Positions 1-26,359 of a stretch of DNA of 64,000 bases are shown here, in pieces. Source of the DNA: Dillenia suffruticosa (Eukaryota; Streptophyta; Magnoliopsida; Dilleniales; Dilleniaceae); contig JAVTVX010000004.1 of assembly GCA_033439265.1 (NCBI GenBank), positions 11,242,201 through 11,306,200 on the forward strand. Direction: 5' to 3'. A program made the translations under genes and the position numbers. Each line of letters starts with the position of its first letter. The stretch's first letter is position 1. Below the pieces are notes generated by a model that did no database searches, was not told where the DNA came from, and worked only from the letters and a program-made list of their open reading frames with translations.

Positions 1-605
1 ATATCAATTGAGAGTTGATTTTAAATATGATTGAAATATATTCACTTATTAATTTGAAACCTTAAAGTCTCAAATGAATTCTTTTTTTTTTCAAGAATGC
101 CGAGGGACACAAAATTAAGATTTGTGAGATTTGACATGATTAAGTTCTACATGATATAATATTCACATAACTAATAAAGAAACATATATAAATATAGATA
201 TCATATTAAAACTTTGTAAAGTACCTCTATATTAAGTTATAAAATGATAAACACAATAATAGATTATTTTTATTAGAGAATGCTTCCTTTTTCTTTTTCT
301 TTTAAATAATATTTCACCTTAGAGTCAAAGTTTCGTGCTCAGTTAGTTATTAGTTACAATTTCATGCTGATAATATGTTATAAAATGTAGATAATCTTAA
401 TATTGAAATTGAAAAAGAATATATTGAAAGAATAGAAATAATTCTATCCTTTTTTTTTGGTTGGAAATAATTCTATCTTTGTTGTTGTTTTATCTTCATT
501 TAATACACCTATACTTGAGTGTGTATGTATATTTTCTCTAATCTAATGAATAATATATGAATTCAAATTTATGAATATTTTTGAACTTCTCAAAAGTTAT
601 TAATA
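1..605. other. AT-rich flank, no gene seen
   Basis: Low-complexity AT-rich sequence left of the Mutator-like element. I see no coding exon, RNA gene or repeat family I can name here. Confidence 0.5.
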
Positions 606-614
606 TTATCTTGA
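606..614. repeat. Left 9-bp target-site duplication of the MULE
   Basis: TTATCTTGA, identical to 7491-7499 and directly outside the inverted repeats. Confidence 0.85.
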
Positions 615-1182
615 GGAAATTACTTATTTAGTACCCAAACTTTGCCATCAGTTTATAAATTAATCCCTAAATTTCAAAATGCAGGAAATTACTTATTTTG
701 TAATACATTATAAAAATTTCACAATTGGTAACGAATTGGTTCTTCCGTTAATAACGACACCAAATAGTTCGTTAAATACAGACACGATACCGTGTGGCAG
801 ATAACATGATAGAATAGATTTTGAGTTGGTTTCCATCTTGGCAAGAATTGTTGGTATGTCATTTGACACGTCAACACCAAGTATACATATATAATGTTGA
901 TGTGGCATAATATGTTTGCAATAGTCCACTTTATCCTACCACGTATAATTTTTTAGTGCCATTCTTCGTTCCATGCGTCGGCTAAACAGGTGTAAGACTA
1001 ACCAAAAGTAACATAAAAGATAACAAAAAAGAAGAGTTAGATGGAGAGAGAGAGAACCCAAGTTGACACAGTCGTTTGAGAGAGAGAAGCTTTCAAGAGA
1101 GATACAGAGGGATTAGTGAGTGATTACTTTATTGTGTTCGAGGAAAGAGAAAGTGGAGGTAGACACTTGGGGGTTGTCTATA
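615..1182 (+). repeat. Left terminal inverted repeat of the MULE
   Basis: About 570 bp that aligns with the reverse complement of 6775-7490. Shared blocks include the outer end, a middle block around 720-900, and an inner block (about 980-1180) with the same purine-rich GAGAGAGA tract followed by a shared segment beginning TACTTTATTGTGTTCGAG. The left copy has small insertions, for example a second copy of the GGAAATTACTTATTT terminus near 684, and is shorter than the right copy. The purine tract and inner block probably belong to the transcribed 5' leader of each internal gene, as in other Mutator elements; this is inference. Confidence 0.85.
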
Positions 1183-1240
1183 TTCCTTTAAAAAATTAGG
1201 GTTGTGATCCTAAACGTGAGATATATGATCTTCATCGACT

Positions 1241-1357
1241 GAAGTAATTTTCTCAACGTAGGGTCCTTACAAAGTATGAAATGTGACCACCCTTGAATCT
1301 ATGTTACTATTATGTGATTGAAGTAATTTTCTCAAGGTAGGGTCCTTACAAGATATG
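1241..1357. repeat. 79-bp tandem duplication, second copy split by a solo LTR
   Basis: The segment starting GAAGTAATTTTCTCAA at 1241 recurs at 1320 (period 79 bp). The second copy is cut at 1357 by the solo LTR and resumes at 2853 with the expected ATGAAATGTGACCCTTGAAT. The duplication therefore predates the LTR insertion. Confidence 0.7.
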
Positions 1358-2847
1358 TGTTGGTTCCTATGACAACCAAGAAAGAGGGTTGAATTGGTTG
1401 TCTTCAATTGGTTTTTTAAAATTCTAATCTAACTCCATTTAGATTAATATTAATTCTATGATCAATTGATACTCATGCAATGGAAAATAAAATAAGGATA
1501 GAAGAACAAATCTGTTTATGTGGTTCGGTCTTGTACCTACATTCACTTTTCTAGCCAGTAAGTTGGGATCTAGCAATCTGTTAGTTTCCACTATAGTCGA
1601 ATTAACAATATACACTCCACTTGTTGACTTCTGATCTTCATATCATGAAGAATCCTTTGTCTAACAATGGAAGAAAACTCACACAATAATTCACTCACTC
1701 AACACACTTTTACAACTTAAACAATGCTTAAAACAAATGAATATAGAGACAGAAATTCAGAAGTATAGCATCAAGATTTTTGTGTTCAGAAAGCAGAATT
1801 TATTACTCAGAATTCAGAGATTTTGTTGCTCTTCTTTTCTCTCTTTACTGTTCAATCTTCTCTAATCTCTTGAATTTCGAAACTGTTTTGTTGCTTAAAA
1901 ATCTACTCTTTCAAAATTCAAAATCCTGTAGTAAAAACTCTCCAAAGTTACCAGCAACAACTCCTCTAACTATCTTAAAAAATAGGCTTCAAATCCTCCT
2001 TAAATAATTATATTTACCAGCAGTAAATATTTTTCTTCTGAAGTTTAAACATCCCTATAAGATAATCAAAAGTTATTTTGATTATATTCAGATGATTGCT
2101 TTCCCAAAAAATTCGAAAACAACTCCAGGAAATCAGCCTTATGTTCTGAATTTTCTAGAACAACTTGCAAACTTTGCCCATTTATTTTTCTACCAAAATC
2201 TTGATGAAATTGTGCTATAACAACATATATTTATTGTTCAACTGTAGTAGTATAATGTTGAATAAATAAACTTATAAATTCCTGACCTGTAGTGAAGTTA
2301 TCGAGATCCAAATATCCACTAAAAACCATATTCTGTCAAGAATTTCTACTATATAAAATGAGTGACCAAACAATTTCTGGCTGAATTTTCTCCACCATTC
2401 CAACAAGACAAATGTACTGTAATTACTTAAATTTGAAGTTTCATATATCCTCTTTGAAACACAATTTTTGGCATTGAAAGTGCTTCAACATATAAAAAGA
2501 TATGAACGTCCAAATATGGTCAAATGATCACTGTTTTATACTTAGAAAAATTTCTAAGTGATGGAATATGAAGTGTTCTCATGTTTGGGCATTTTTGTGT
2601 ACATTTAGAATCAATTATAGGTTAAGTGTAGTATCTAATCTACACTTACCTTACTGGCTGGGTTTTCAACCGATATCATAAAATCTTAGTTCTATGACCA
2701 AATAAGTATTGCTTTTATGATCAATTTTATAACTGGTTCTATCACTTTTCAATTAAATAAAAAATTCTGCACATTTAATAAATTGATTAGAATCACATGG
2801 GAGATTTTGTTATTATCAAAACTAAAGAAACAACAATTTCCTCAACA
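1358..2847. mobile_element. Solo LTR inside the MULE
   Basis: 1,490 bp beginning TGTTGG and ending CTCAACA, flanked by the 5-bp direct repeat ATATG (1353-1357 and 2848-2852). The TG...CA ends and 5-bp target duplication are the signature of an LTR. No gag or pol is present, so it is a solo LTR left by recombination. The early AAGAGGGTTGAATTGGTT-like motif and the phrase ATGTGGTTCGG are common near the start of long plant copia LTRs, so a copia origin is likely but not proven. Confidence 0.75.
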
Positions 2848-2904
2848 ATATGAAATGTGACCCTTGAATTTATGTTACTACTACTGTAATTTCAATTTGT
2901 AAAT

Positions 2905-3150
2905 TTTTGGGATTCGTTAAAAATTAGGGTTTTCAAAAAATTAGGTTTTTTTTTTTTAATTTTAACTAAAATGTAATTAAATCTAGAAATTTAATTTAAA
3001 TTATTATAAGTTCTATAATTAGGGTTTGAAAAAAAATTAGAGTTTCAAAAAAAAAGTAGGCTTTTTTTTTTAATTGTAACTAAAATGTGACTAAATCTGT
3101 AATTTTCACTTAAATGTTATAAGATCTATAGTTTTGGGGTTCGCTAAAAA
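2905..3150. repeat. Imperfect tandem repeat, period about 114 bp
   Basis: Two diverged copies of a block containing poly-T, then TAACTAAAATGT, then a TTCTATAATTAGGG-like piece, in the MULE leader upstream of the transposase exon. Repeated AATTAGGGTTT motifs add to the repetition. Confidence 0.5.
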
Positions 3151-3355
3151 ATTAGGGCTTGAAAAAAATTATAGTTTACAATATTTCTTTACATTTTCAT
3201 TTTTTGTTATTAGATATTGATTCTAGCATTCTAAATTATAGTTTTAATAATAATATTTGTGTTTTAAAAAATTTTCAACTAATTGTGGTATGTTGAGATT
3301 CTTTAAAATGCTATTAATACAATCTCTTAACATTTTTCAAATTTTTTCTTTCTCA

Positions 3356-5045
3356 GATATAGATTCCAACAAATTAACAGTTGCAATTCATCACGGTGGT
3401 AAATTTGTAGGAATAGATAGTAACAAAGGCGGTGAATTAAAATATATTGATAATTGTGATAGGGATAAAATATCAATATTTGAATTAGGGTACATGGTAG
3501 CAAAGTTAGGTTATAAAAACTATGTAAGGTCCTGGATACTTTTGCTTGGAGATGGTTTTGGTGCAATTTTAGTTGATTCTTCAATGTTATGTTGTTTGGA
3601 TCAAAGGAAAAAAATGACAATGTTCATTTTTATATAGAACATGGTGTAAATGATGCTAATGTATTAGATAAGACTTATTTATTTAATGATAGTGATGAGG
3701 AGAGTGGGGAAAGTAAGGGTTTTAGTACTGAGATTTTGATGCATAGTGATTCTAAAGAGAGTGATGCTAATAGTCTAGGTATTAATGATTCTAAAGATGA
3801 TCACGTATTTATGGCTGAGAGTCCAAGGTAAGAAAGGGAGGAGGACTTAATGTCTAGAGAGAATCCTTTAGAGGGTGAAGTGCCTAATGCAGGTGATTTA
3901 AAGGGCATTGTAGACTTTGAAGATGAGGAAAATAGAAATGTAGAGTTTCATGATCAAGACGAAGCAAATAATGAAGAGGAGTTACAATGCAATATGAGAG
4001 AGGATGAGAGTGATGATGAAGGGGTTGAGCCTAGAAAAAATTAGATACAAGGAATTCAAAACAGAGTACAACCCTAGATTTATTGAATTCAAGTAGGGAT
4101 AGATTTTTGAAAGTTTGAATTTTTTTAAAGAAGTATTGAAAGATTACGCCGTCTACAATGTAAAAAAATCTAAGATTTCTTAAAAATGATAAGGATAGAG
4201 TGAGAGATGTTTTGAGGGGGTGTGAATGGTTGGTTTATGCAAAGAAGCTTCATGGTCATGAGAAGACAGCAATGGTAGTCACTTATAAATCTGTACACAA
4301 TTGTATAAGAAGTTGGAATAATAAGCATGCAATAACAAAGTAGCTTAAGGAAATGAGTCAAGAGTGTTAAGAGTGATCCTAACATAAAACTGTATACTCT
4401 TCAAAAAAAGGTTAAAGAGAAATTTATGGTAAGTTCTGAAAGAATGAAGGCTTGAGAACAAGAGTTAAGGGTAAAGAACTTGCAGAAGGGAAGAATAAAG
4501 AGCAATTCTTATTGTTTAAACTTCATTTGTTCTGTCATTCAAAGGAAACTTGAAAAACAAAAAAGATAAAGTAGACATTGGTTTCCAATATCAGTTAGTG
4601 GTGGGATTTATGAAGTGTTATCATTTTCACTAGATTTATTATTGATTTGGACAATAGGACGTGTACTTGTAGGACATGAGAATTATGTAGCATTCTTTGT
4701 GTCCATGCAATTAGTTGCATATTTGTTTCTAGAGATAAATAAGAGAAATATATATCTAGTTGTTACAGTGTAGCTATTTATGCCGAGTGTTATGTACCTA
4801 TTGTTTATCCTTGCAATAGACCAAATATATGGGACAAATGTGAGCTTCCAATCTTGTTACCTCTAAATTATAAAAGAAAAGTAGGATGACTGGTAAAAAA
4901 AATGAGAAAGAAGCCCACCTAAGTCCTACCTTAAAATCCTCATTCAATTTTTAGAATTGGAATTCCATCAATTGCACTATTTGCAAGCAAGTAGGATACA
5001 ACAAGAGGTCATGCAGTTCAAATACAAATAAGATTAATGATTAAA
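3356..5045 (+). pseudogene. MuDR-type MULE transposase, internally deleted and frameshifted
   Basis: A plausible 3' splice site (pyrimidine tract, CAG at 3353-3355) opens the first recognisable exon. Domains in order: a PB1-like N-terminal domain (HHGGKFVG near 3390, then YIDNCDRDK), an acidic linker (about 3670-4040), a MuDR DNA-binding-like segment (LKNDKDRVRD...GCEWLVYAKK, about 4170-4250, then SVHNCIRSWNNK), and a C-terminal SWIM-type zinc finger (DLDNRTCTCR...CVHAISC, about 4645-4725). It closes with a basic proline patch and a zinc knuckle (CTICKQVGYNKRSC, about 4973-5018). The DDE catalytic region expected between the DNA-binding and SWIM parts is missing; only about 400 bp lies there. 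Several stops and at least two frameshifts are visible. It cannot make active transposase. Confidence 0.8.
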
Positions 5046-6042
5046 CTTGGATCCCTCCTATCGTTGTAACTATATTTGGATCAATAACTAATCCAATTAT
5101 TCCTTGCAAGGCCAAGCATGTGGTAGTTTGAAGGTGCATCACAAACATCCTACCCTCCTTCATCTTGAGTTCAGATGCCAACCTTCATCCAAAGCCTCCC
5201 AAGGGAAAAGGAAAACTACAAGATCCAAAATGTGATGGCCTGATCTATGCTATAAACTTAGGTTATTCTGATGTTTTGAACTATGTAGTGGATTCAAGTT
5301 TTGAAGTGCAAAACTTGTAATAATGTTCTGGTGCAAGTGTTTTATGAAGTGTGGGTGTTTAAGTTGATATTTTATGTTCGATTTAAGAAGAGCAAAATGT
5401 ATGTTGCAAAACCTGCATCCAATGTATTATGCTCTAAATTGCAAACTCTAAATGTTTTCCTTAGAAATATGAAGTGTTGATATTTTAAGCTAAGAATTTA
5501 TGAACTGTAATTGTTTTATGATTAGAATTTTTTAAATGTAGTTGTTTGAAGCTCGGTTGTTTTATGCTCAGAATTCTTAGCACTGTTGTTGTGATGTTTT
5601 AAGTTTATGCTCAGATGTTGCAAAACTTGTGATGTTTTATGTGCAGATGTTAACAGCTTATGCTCATAATTGTTTGATAGGTTGATGTTGTGATGTTTTC
5701 AGAATTGATGTTTTGTTAATTTATGGCCATAGCTATATATTGGCCAGCTTAGAATAGGAGCATTCTACGAGCTACAGATTGGCAAAACCTGTGATATTTT
5801 ATGATGTTCTAATTAACATTTTAGAAAAAAGAACCCATCCAATAATGCCGAAGTGTAAGAATTCTTAATATTACATATAATATTTTTAGTATTTCATAAG
5901 TGCAAGATATAGCATTTTTAATATTACATAAACTTACAACTAACTACATGACTTCTTGAAAATAAACCCTATCCAACTTTATACATAAGAGCAAAATAGA
6001 GAACTTCCATTGACATAATTCACCTACGTGTATAACATCTTT
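5046..6042. other. MULE interior without a recognised gene
   Basis: AT-rich sequence with many diverged copies of TGTTTTATG and GATGTTTTA (about 5300-5800), likely the convergent 3' ends of the two MULE genes. A continuation of transposase-like low-complexity coding (KPPKGKGKLQ near 5190-5220) is visible just after the knuckle. Confidence 0.4.
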
Positions 6043-6759
6043 CTAAATGGGTTTTAATTTCTTCTCTTTCATCTCTTGGAAGCTCAAAATCTCTTCCTTC
6101 AATGTGAAATTGATTTCCTTTAACTCTTGAATATAGTGCACTCGATGATTGTTCTTTTCCTTTAGCCCCTCGATGGTGTTTCTTGTAGCTTTCATTCTTA
6201 AACTCCAATCAGTTACTATAGAGTCGTATATAATTTTTTGCTTGTTTGAAATTTTTTTAGCCCATGAATGACTTTATTAGCTCCAGGGTAAAATGGTGGA
6301 TAATACCATTCAAAAAAATACAAGCATTACCATTCTGTAAAGTATTACTATTCAATTATAAAATATAAACTTTTGGGAAGCAAATATCTGCAAATATGTG
6401 CAATTCATGAAATGAACCAACAACAAAAGGAATTTAAATTAGGGCAAACAAATTTTTTTGTAAAGGTACTTAAATTAGGGCAAAGGAATTTGTTAATTCA
6501 AGATACCATATCTAAATTTGTGAATTTAACATACTAACAACAAATTTGAGTTTCAGACATTGGAAAGGAATTAAATAACATTAGCCATACCAAAAAATTA
6601 GAGCAATCATAAAATCTTTGTGATGGATTTCGTGCTGTCCATGAAGTTACCAACATGGCATCAAGGTTGCATCTACACTTCAATGTGCTTATGACAATTA
6701 TGGCTATTGCTGAGAAAAAGAAGAGACGGAGATAAGTAGAGTACCCAAACCCTAACCAT
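6043..6759 (-). pseudogene. GRF zinc-finger gene carried in the MULE, two exons, frameshifted
   Basis: On -, exon 1 (about 6759-6591) carries KCRCNLDAMLVTSWTARNP, then QRFYDCSNF, which matches the start of the GRF zinc finger (CxC, TSWT, NPGRRF). It ends at a GT donor (GTATGG). Exon 2 follows a TTTACAG acceptor (from 6334 down) and continues FFEWYYPP, then a charged helical tail with EGLKEKNNHR and LKEEILSFQEM, stopping at TAG 6045-6043. Reading exon 2 in the family frame needs one more T in the 7-T run near 6312-6318, and exon 1 also shifts frame near its start, so the copy is broken. It lies next to the right TIR and is transcribed toward the transposase. GRF domains bind nucleic acid in other proteins; the role here is unknown. 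It could be an accessory MULE gene or a captured host gene. Confidence 0.7.
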
Positions 6760-6774
6760 GAATATTTGTATGGA

Positions 6775-7490
6775 TGTTGTCCAAACAACCCCAAGCCCCT
6801 ACCTCTACTTTCTCTTTCCCTCGAACACAATAAAGTAATCTAATTCTTTTCTCTAATCCCTAATCCCTTAGTATCTCCCTTGTAACTTCTCTCTCTCTCT
6901 CTCTCTTTCTCAAACCACTGTGTCGATTTGGGTTCTCTCTCTTCATCTAACTCTTCTTTTTTGTTATTTCTTATGCTACTTTTTTTTAGTCTTACCCCTT
7001 TTTAGTCAATGAATAGAGGGAAGAATGACATTGCATGTATTTAATAAATACTAAATGCAACATTTCTTACGAATTTTAATTGTATTTTATTTTACAAATT
7101 TTATTAAAAAATAGATAAGTAAAAATATTTTTATTCTCTACGAATCATTTTTTGAATAATGGAATCCACGAAAAAAGTTAACTGCTAAAAAAAATCAGCT
7201 CTATTTATGCCACGTCAGTATTATTGATGATGTGACAATATTGTGTGCACATGGTGCTGTGACATGTCAGCAATTCTTACCAAAATAGAAGCCAACTCAG
7301 AATCTGTCTCATCGCATCATTTGTCACATGATGTCATGTCGGTATTTAATGGATAGGTTGACATTATTACTAACGGTGGGACCAATTCATTACCTATTAT
7401 GAAACTTAGGTGCTCAGGCGTTGTATTCTGAAGCTCAGTGATTAATTTATGAATTAAGGGAAAGTTGAGGGACTAAACAAGTAATTTTTT
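6775..7490 (-). repeat. Right terminal inverted repeat of the MULE
   Basis: About 715 bp, the inverted counterpart of 615-1182. A CT-rich run near 6890-6910 corresponds to the GA run of the left copy. It lies immediately upstream of the antisense GRF-type gene and so probably holds that gene's promoter and leader. Confidence 0.85.
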
Positions 7491-7499
7491 TTATCTTGA
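7491..7499. repeat. Right 9-bp target-site duplication of the MULE
   Basis: TTATCTTGA, identical to 606-614. Together they define the element ends. Confidence 0.85.
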
Positions 7500-9063
7500 A
7501 AAATGAAAATTAGAACAATAAAGAGATTTTTAAGAATCGAATGGATTCATAAAAAATAAAGATGTTTTTACAAAGTGAATGAATTCATGAAAAATGAAAA
7601 GTTTTTTAGAATGTGACACTTATAATATTTCATAACACCTACAAAAATATAATGCGATTATTTGAAAAATTCTTGAAACATTTATTATTGAAAGCGATCC
7701 CACATTAATTATGTTAACACCTTTCTTATTTTTCATTTATATACCACTTTTTCCTCCCTTTCTTATAACATCCAAGGTAGAATTTATTTTACAACTCAAA
7801 GCAACTCTCTCCTCTCACTTTTGTACTTCTCTTTGTTCTCTCTATTTCTTCGATATCCATTACTTGAAGGCATTTTTATTACCTTGGTGTAATAATTCTC
7901 TCTCTCTCTCCTCCTATAAGTCATGTGCCTAGGTAGGTCATCTTTTAGAGAACCCTTTATTTTGCTAAATTTGTTTGTATTCTTAAAGTAAACTTTTAAT
8001 TTAATTAAAATATTTTAAATTTTACGTGTTGATATTTTTAATAATTTTATATAAACGAGAGTCGAACCATCTCGAAAGTCCCCCCAAAAAGATATGTCCC
8101 CAACGACATGATAGCATCGAAGGAGAAATGGCACTCAAAAGATAGTATCGACGGAGAAATGGGTCGGTTGGGCCCTTCAAAATGTTTTTCTGTTTTATTT
8201 TTATTTTTATTTTATTTTATTTTTAGTAATGGGACCTTTCATCGTATTTGGGTTTGTTTTTTATGTTTCTTTTGAGTCCTTCCGTTCAAGGGATTAGTTA
8301 TTTTTGGGGCCCCACTAGATTTCATGTTTAACTTTAAGCCCAGTGGTGATCTCATGCATACCTGTAGAATATGTCATCTATTTTGGCATTTAGGAGATCT
8401 TTAGGGTAGGCCTTTCAAGGGATAATAATATTAACGTGACAGCAGGTCACAAATAAAAGGATACAGGCCTTTCCGGATGCACATAATAGCATTATTGCAT
8501 TTTATTTGAATAAAAAAAATATAACTACATGTAACAAAATTCTACATTTAATATTAATATTATTTCTTATATACATTTAAAAAAGTTGATATTAAATTCA
8601 TAAAATATTTATTAAAAATATTAATAATTTTAATTTCTTTTAAAGAAAATTATGATACTTTTATTTTTAAATTATTTTTATTAGAAAATATAATAAATCT
8701 AAAACCAATGCTATAAAAAATATTGTTGCCTAATATATATTTTTTTAAAATTCATAATTCATGAAATAGAATTTGAAGTAAAATACAAAATTTTAGAATT
8801 ATTCAGATGAGCATCATCGGAGGGGGACAATATCCAAACGGTATGTGTGTGACTGTGATGCTGCTGTGACAGGGGGTTAGGTGTTACTTTAACAGGAGAG
8901 CAAGATGATTTATAATTAAAATTTTAATTAATTAATAAAAAAATATGTTTGAATTAATCGCCCATCGATACTGAATACCATCGATACTGAATAAATAATT
9001 ACTAATTTAATTAAGTCGTTTTCATTTTGGTCGGTTCAAAACTGAGGAAGTCCTGTTCGGTTC
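7500..9063. other. Spacer between the MULE and the RING-CH gene
   Basis: AT-rich, with no coding exon recognised. It holds a pyrimidine-rich stretch (7740-7920) that could be an old LTR or promoter. It also has two near-copies of GATAG(C/T)ATCGA(A/C)GGAGAAATGG (about 8110-8165). The part nearest 9063 presumably includes the promoter of the next gene; I see no element I can name with confidence. Confidence 0.4.
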
Positions 9064-9065
9064 TT

Positions 9066-9081
9066 TCTCTCTCTCTCTCTT
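9066..9081. repeat. CT microsatellite in the probable 5' leader
   Basis: Short (CT)n run just before the inferred leader exon. Such runs are common in plant core promoters and 5' leaders. Confidence 0.5.
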
Positions 9082-9271
9082 GTCTGACTTTGGGGACTTC
9101 CTACCATTCTCAACAAGTCTCGACAACTGCAAACCCTAGAAGAAGAAATTTATTTAATCTAATTGGGGATTAGATTGATTGATTTGTCTTTTCTCATCAT
9201 CTGCATTCTCAATGTTGGTGCTGCCTTCTTCTTCATCTAGTGAAGGCCTTCACAGCTTTCTCATAAATCAG
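9082..9271 (+). other. Probable 5' untranslated exon of the RING-CH gene
   Basis: A leader-like segment containing AAACCCTAGAAGAAGAA that ends at CAG/GTCAAA, a good donor (GT at 9272-9273). The matching acceptor is probably TTTTTTGCAG, ending at 10297. Joining the ATG at 9212 to exon 2 runs into a stop within three codons, so this exon is best read as non-coding apart from a small upstream ORF. Confidence 0.45.
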
Positions 9272-10306
9272 GTCAAATCTTTTCTATCAATTTGTCATGT
9301 TTCGGATTTCTGAATCTGGCAAAATTGAATCTTCTCTTGATTATCTATGCATACAACCGTTGCCAAATTGTTTATCTTTCTTCGAATTAGATTGTGTAAC
9401 AGATCAAATTGTACTGTAATCTAGATTAGGCAATTGCTTTTAATTGGCCTTTACTTTGATATGTATGACCATGGCGTTCAGGTGGCCACTTGTTGTTTTC
9501 CACCTGAAAACTAAAACTAAACCCACATTTTAAATGCCAAAATTAATGATTGTTTATGGATTTTGCAACTTTCATTTTTTTTTTTATGATATAGGTATAT
9601 TTTGAAACTGGTAGAAGAGTTTGGTTATTCAACATATTAGGTGAAATGTTAGGATAAAGTAATGGCCTGCTCAATAAAAAGGGCGATGATGGTTAATTTA
9701 ATCTGTGGCAGCCAAATTTACTCTTGCGTTTTGTTGAGCCGTTGTCTCAAAACTCGTGCTGACGAATTAGGATCAGAGTGATTTGAGTAATTAAAAAATA
9801 ATAAAAAGAGCTGAATGCTAAAATACCCATTGTCCCGTATTGGCACCTGGCTTGTGAGTTATTTGCATGCCCAATATATTTATAGGTACACACTTGAAGG
9901 GTAGTGACTAAGTTATCAAAAATAAAGCTAAGTCTCTTACATCTTAATAGTACATTATAAATTTAAAAATCTTCCATCTTAATAGTTAACTTTTAAGGTT
10001 TAATCTCTTACATCAATTATTGGAATAAATATTTTATAATTGCTTATTTTTCCCAGGACCACTTTATCACTGCTGATTTATATTAGGAATGTATCAACGT
10101 ATAATCGAAGTTAAAAAGCAAAAGCTTGAGTCTAAAGCTTTCAATGTGTTTGTTAATAGTCATGAAGTTTTATGAGATATATTAATTATGTGCACAGTTC
10201 GTGTGTTTATTGTTTGCATGGTTTATCCATTTAGACTTATAATTTTCACTTATTTTGAGGGATTTGCTTACACGTGCAGCATAGTCCTTTTTTGCAGGAC
10301 TCTTAG
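9212..10306 (+). promoter_or_regulatory. Possible upstream ORF across the first splice
   Basis: ATG at 9212 followed by 19 more codons to the donor at 9271. If spliced to 10298 it stops at TAG 10304-10306, giving a 22-codon upstream ORF ahead of the main start. Other upstream ATGs also precede 10374 in exon 2. This could dampen translation; it rests entirely on the inferred splice. Confidence 0.3.
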
Positions 10307-10373
10307 ATGCTGGTGAAATGTTCTTTTGCAATAATTGCTCTTCCAATGATTCCTTCATCTTAGTTTGGAATCT

Positions 10374-26359
<15,986 letters not shown>

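Larger units (their letters stand above)
615..7490 (+). mobile_element. Mutator-like DNA transposon (MULE), long TIRs, non-autonomous
   Basis: A 6,876-bp element bounded by an exact 9-bp direct repeat (TTATCTTGA at 606-614 and 7491-7499), the usual target-duplication length for Mutator superfamily elements. The left end and the reverse complement of the right end align over several hundred bases, starting with the shared core AAATTACTT(A/G)TTTAGT. Inside are a degraded MuDR-type transposase on + and a GRF zinc-finger gene on -, which converge. A 1.49-kb solo LTR has landed in the left part. The transposase lacks its catalytic core, so any past movement after that loss must have relied on a transposase supplied by another copy. 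The boundaries rest on the matching TSD and TIRs; the superfamily call rests on TIR length, TSD length and the transposase remnants. Confidence 0.9.

Noticed and set aside
7711-7932. 73-codon frame and LTR-like pyrimidine-rich stretch
   Set aside because: No coding signature, no TG...CA ends with a target duplication found.
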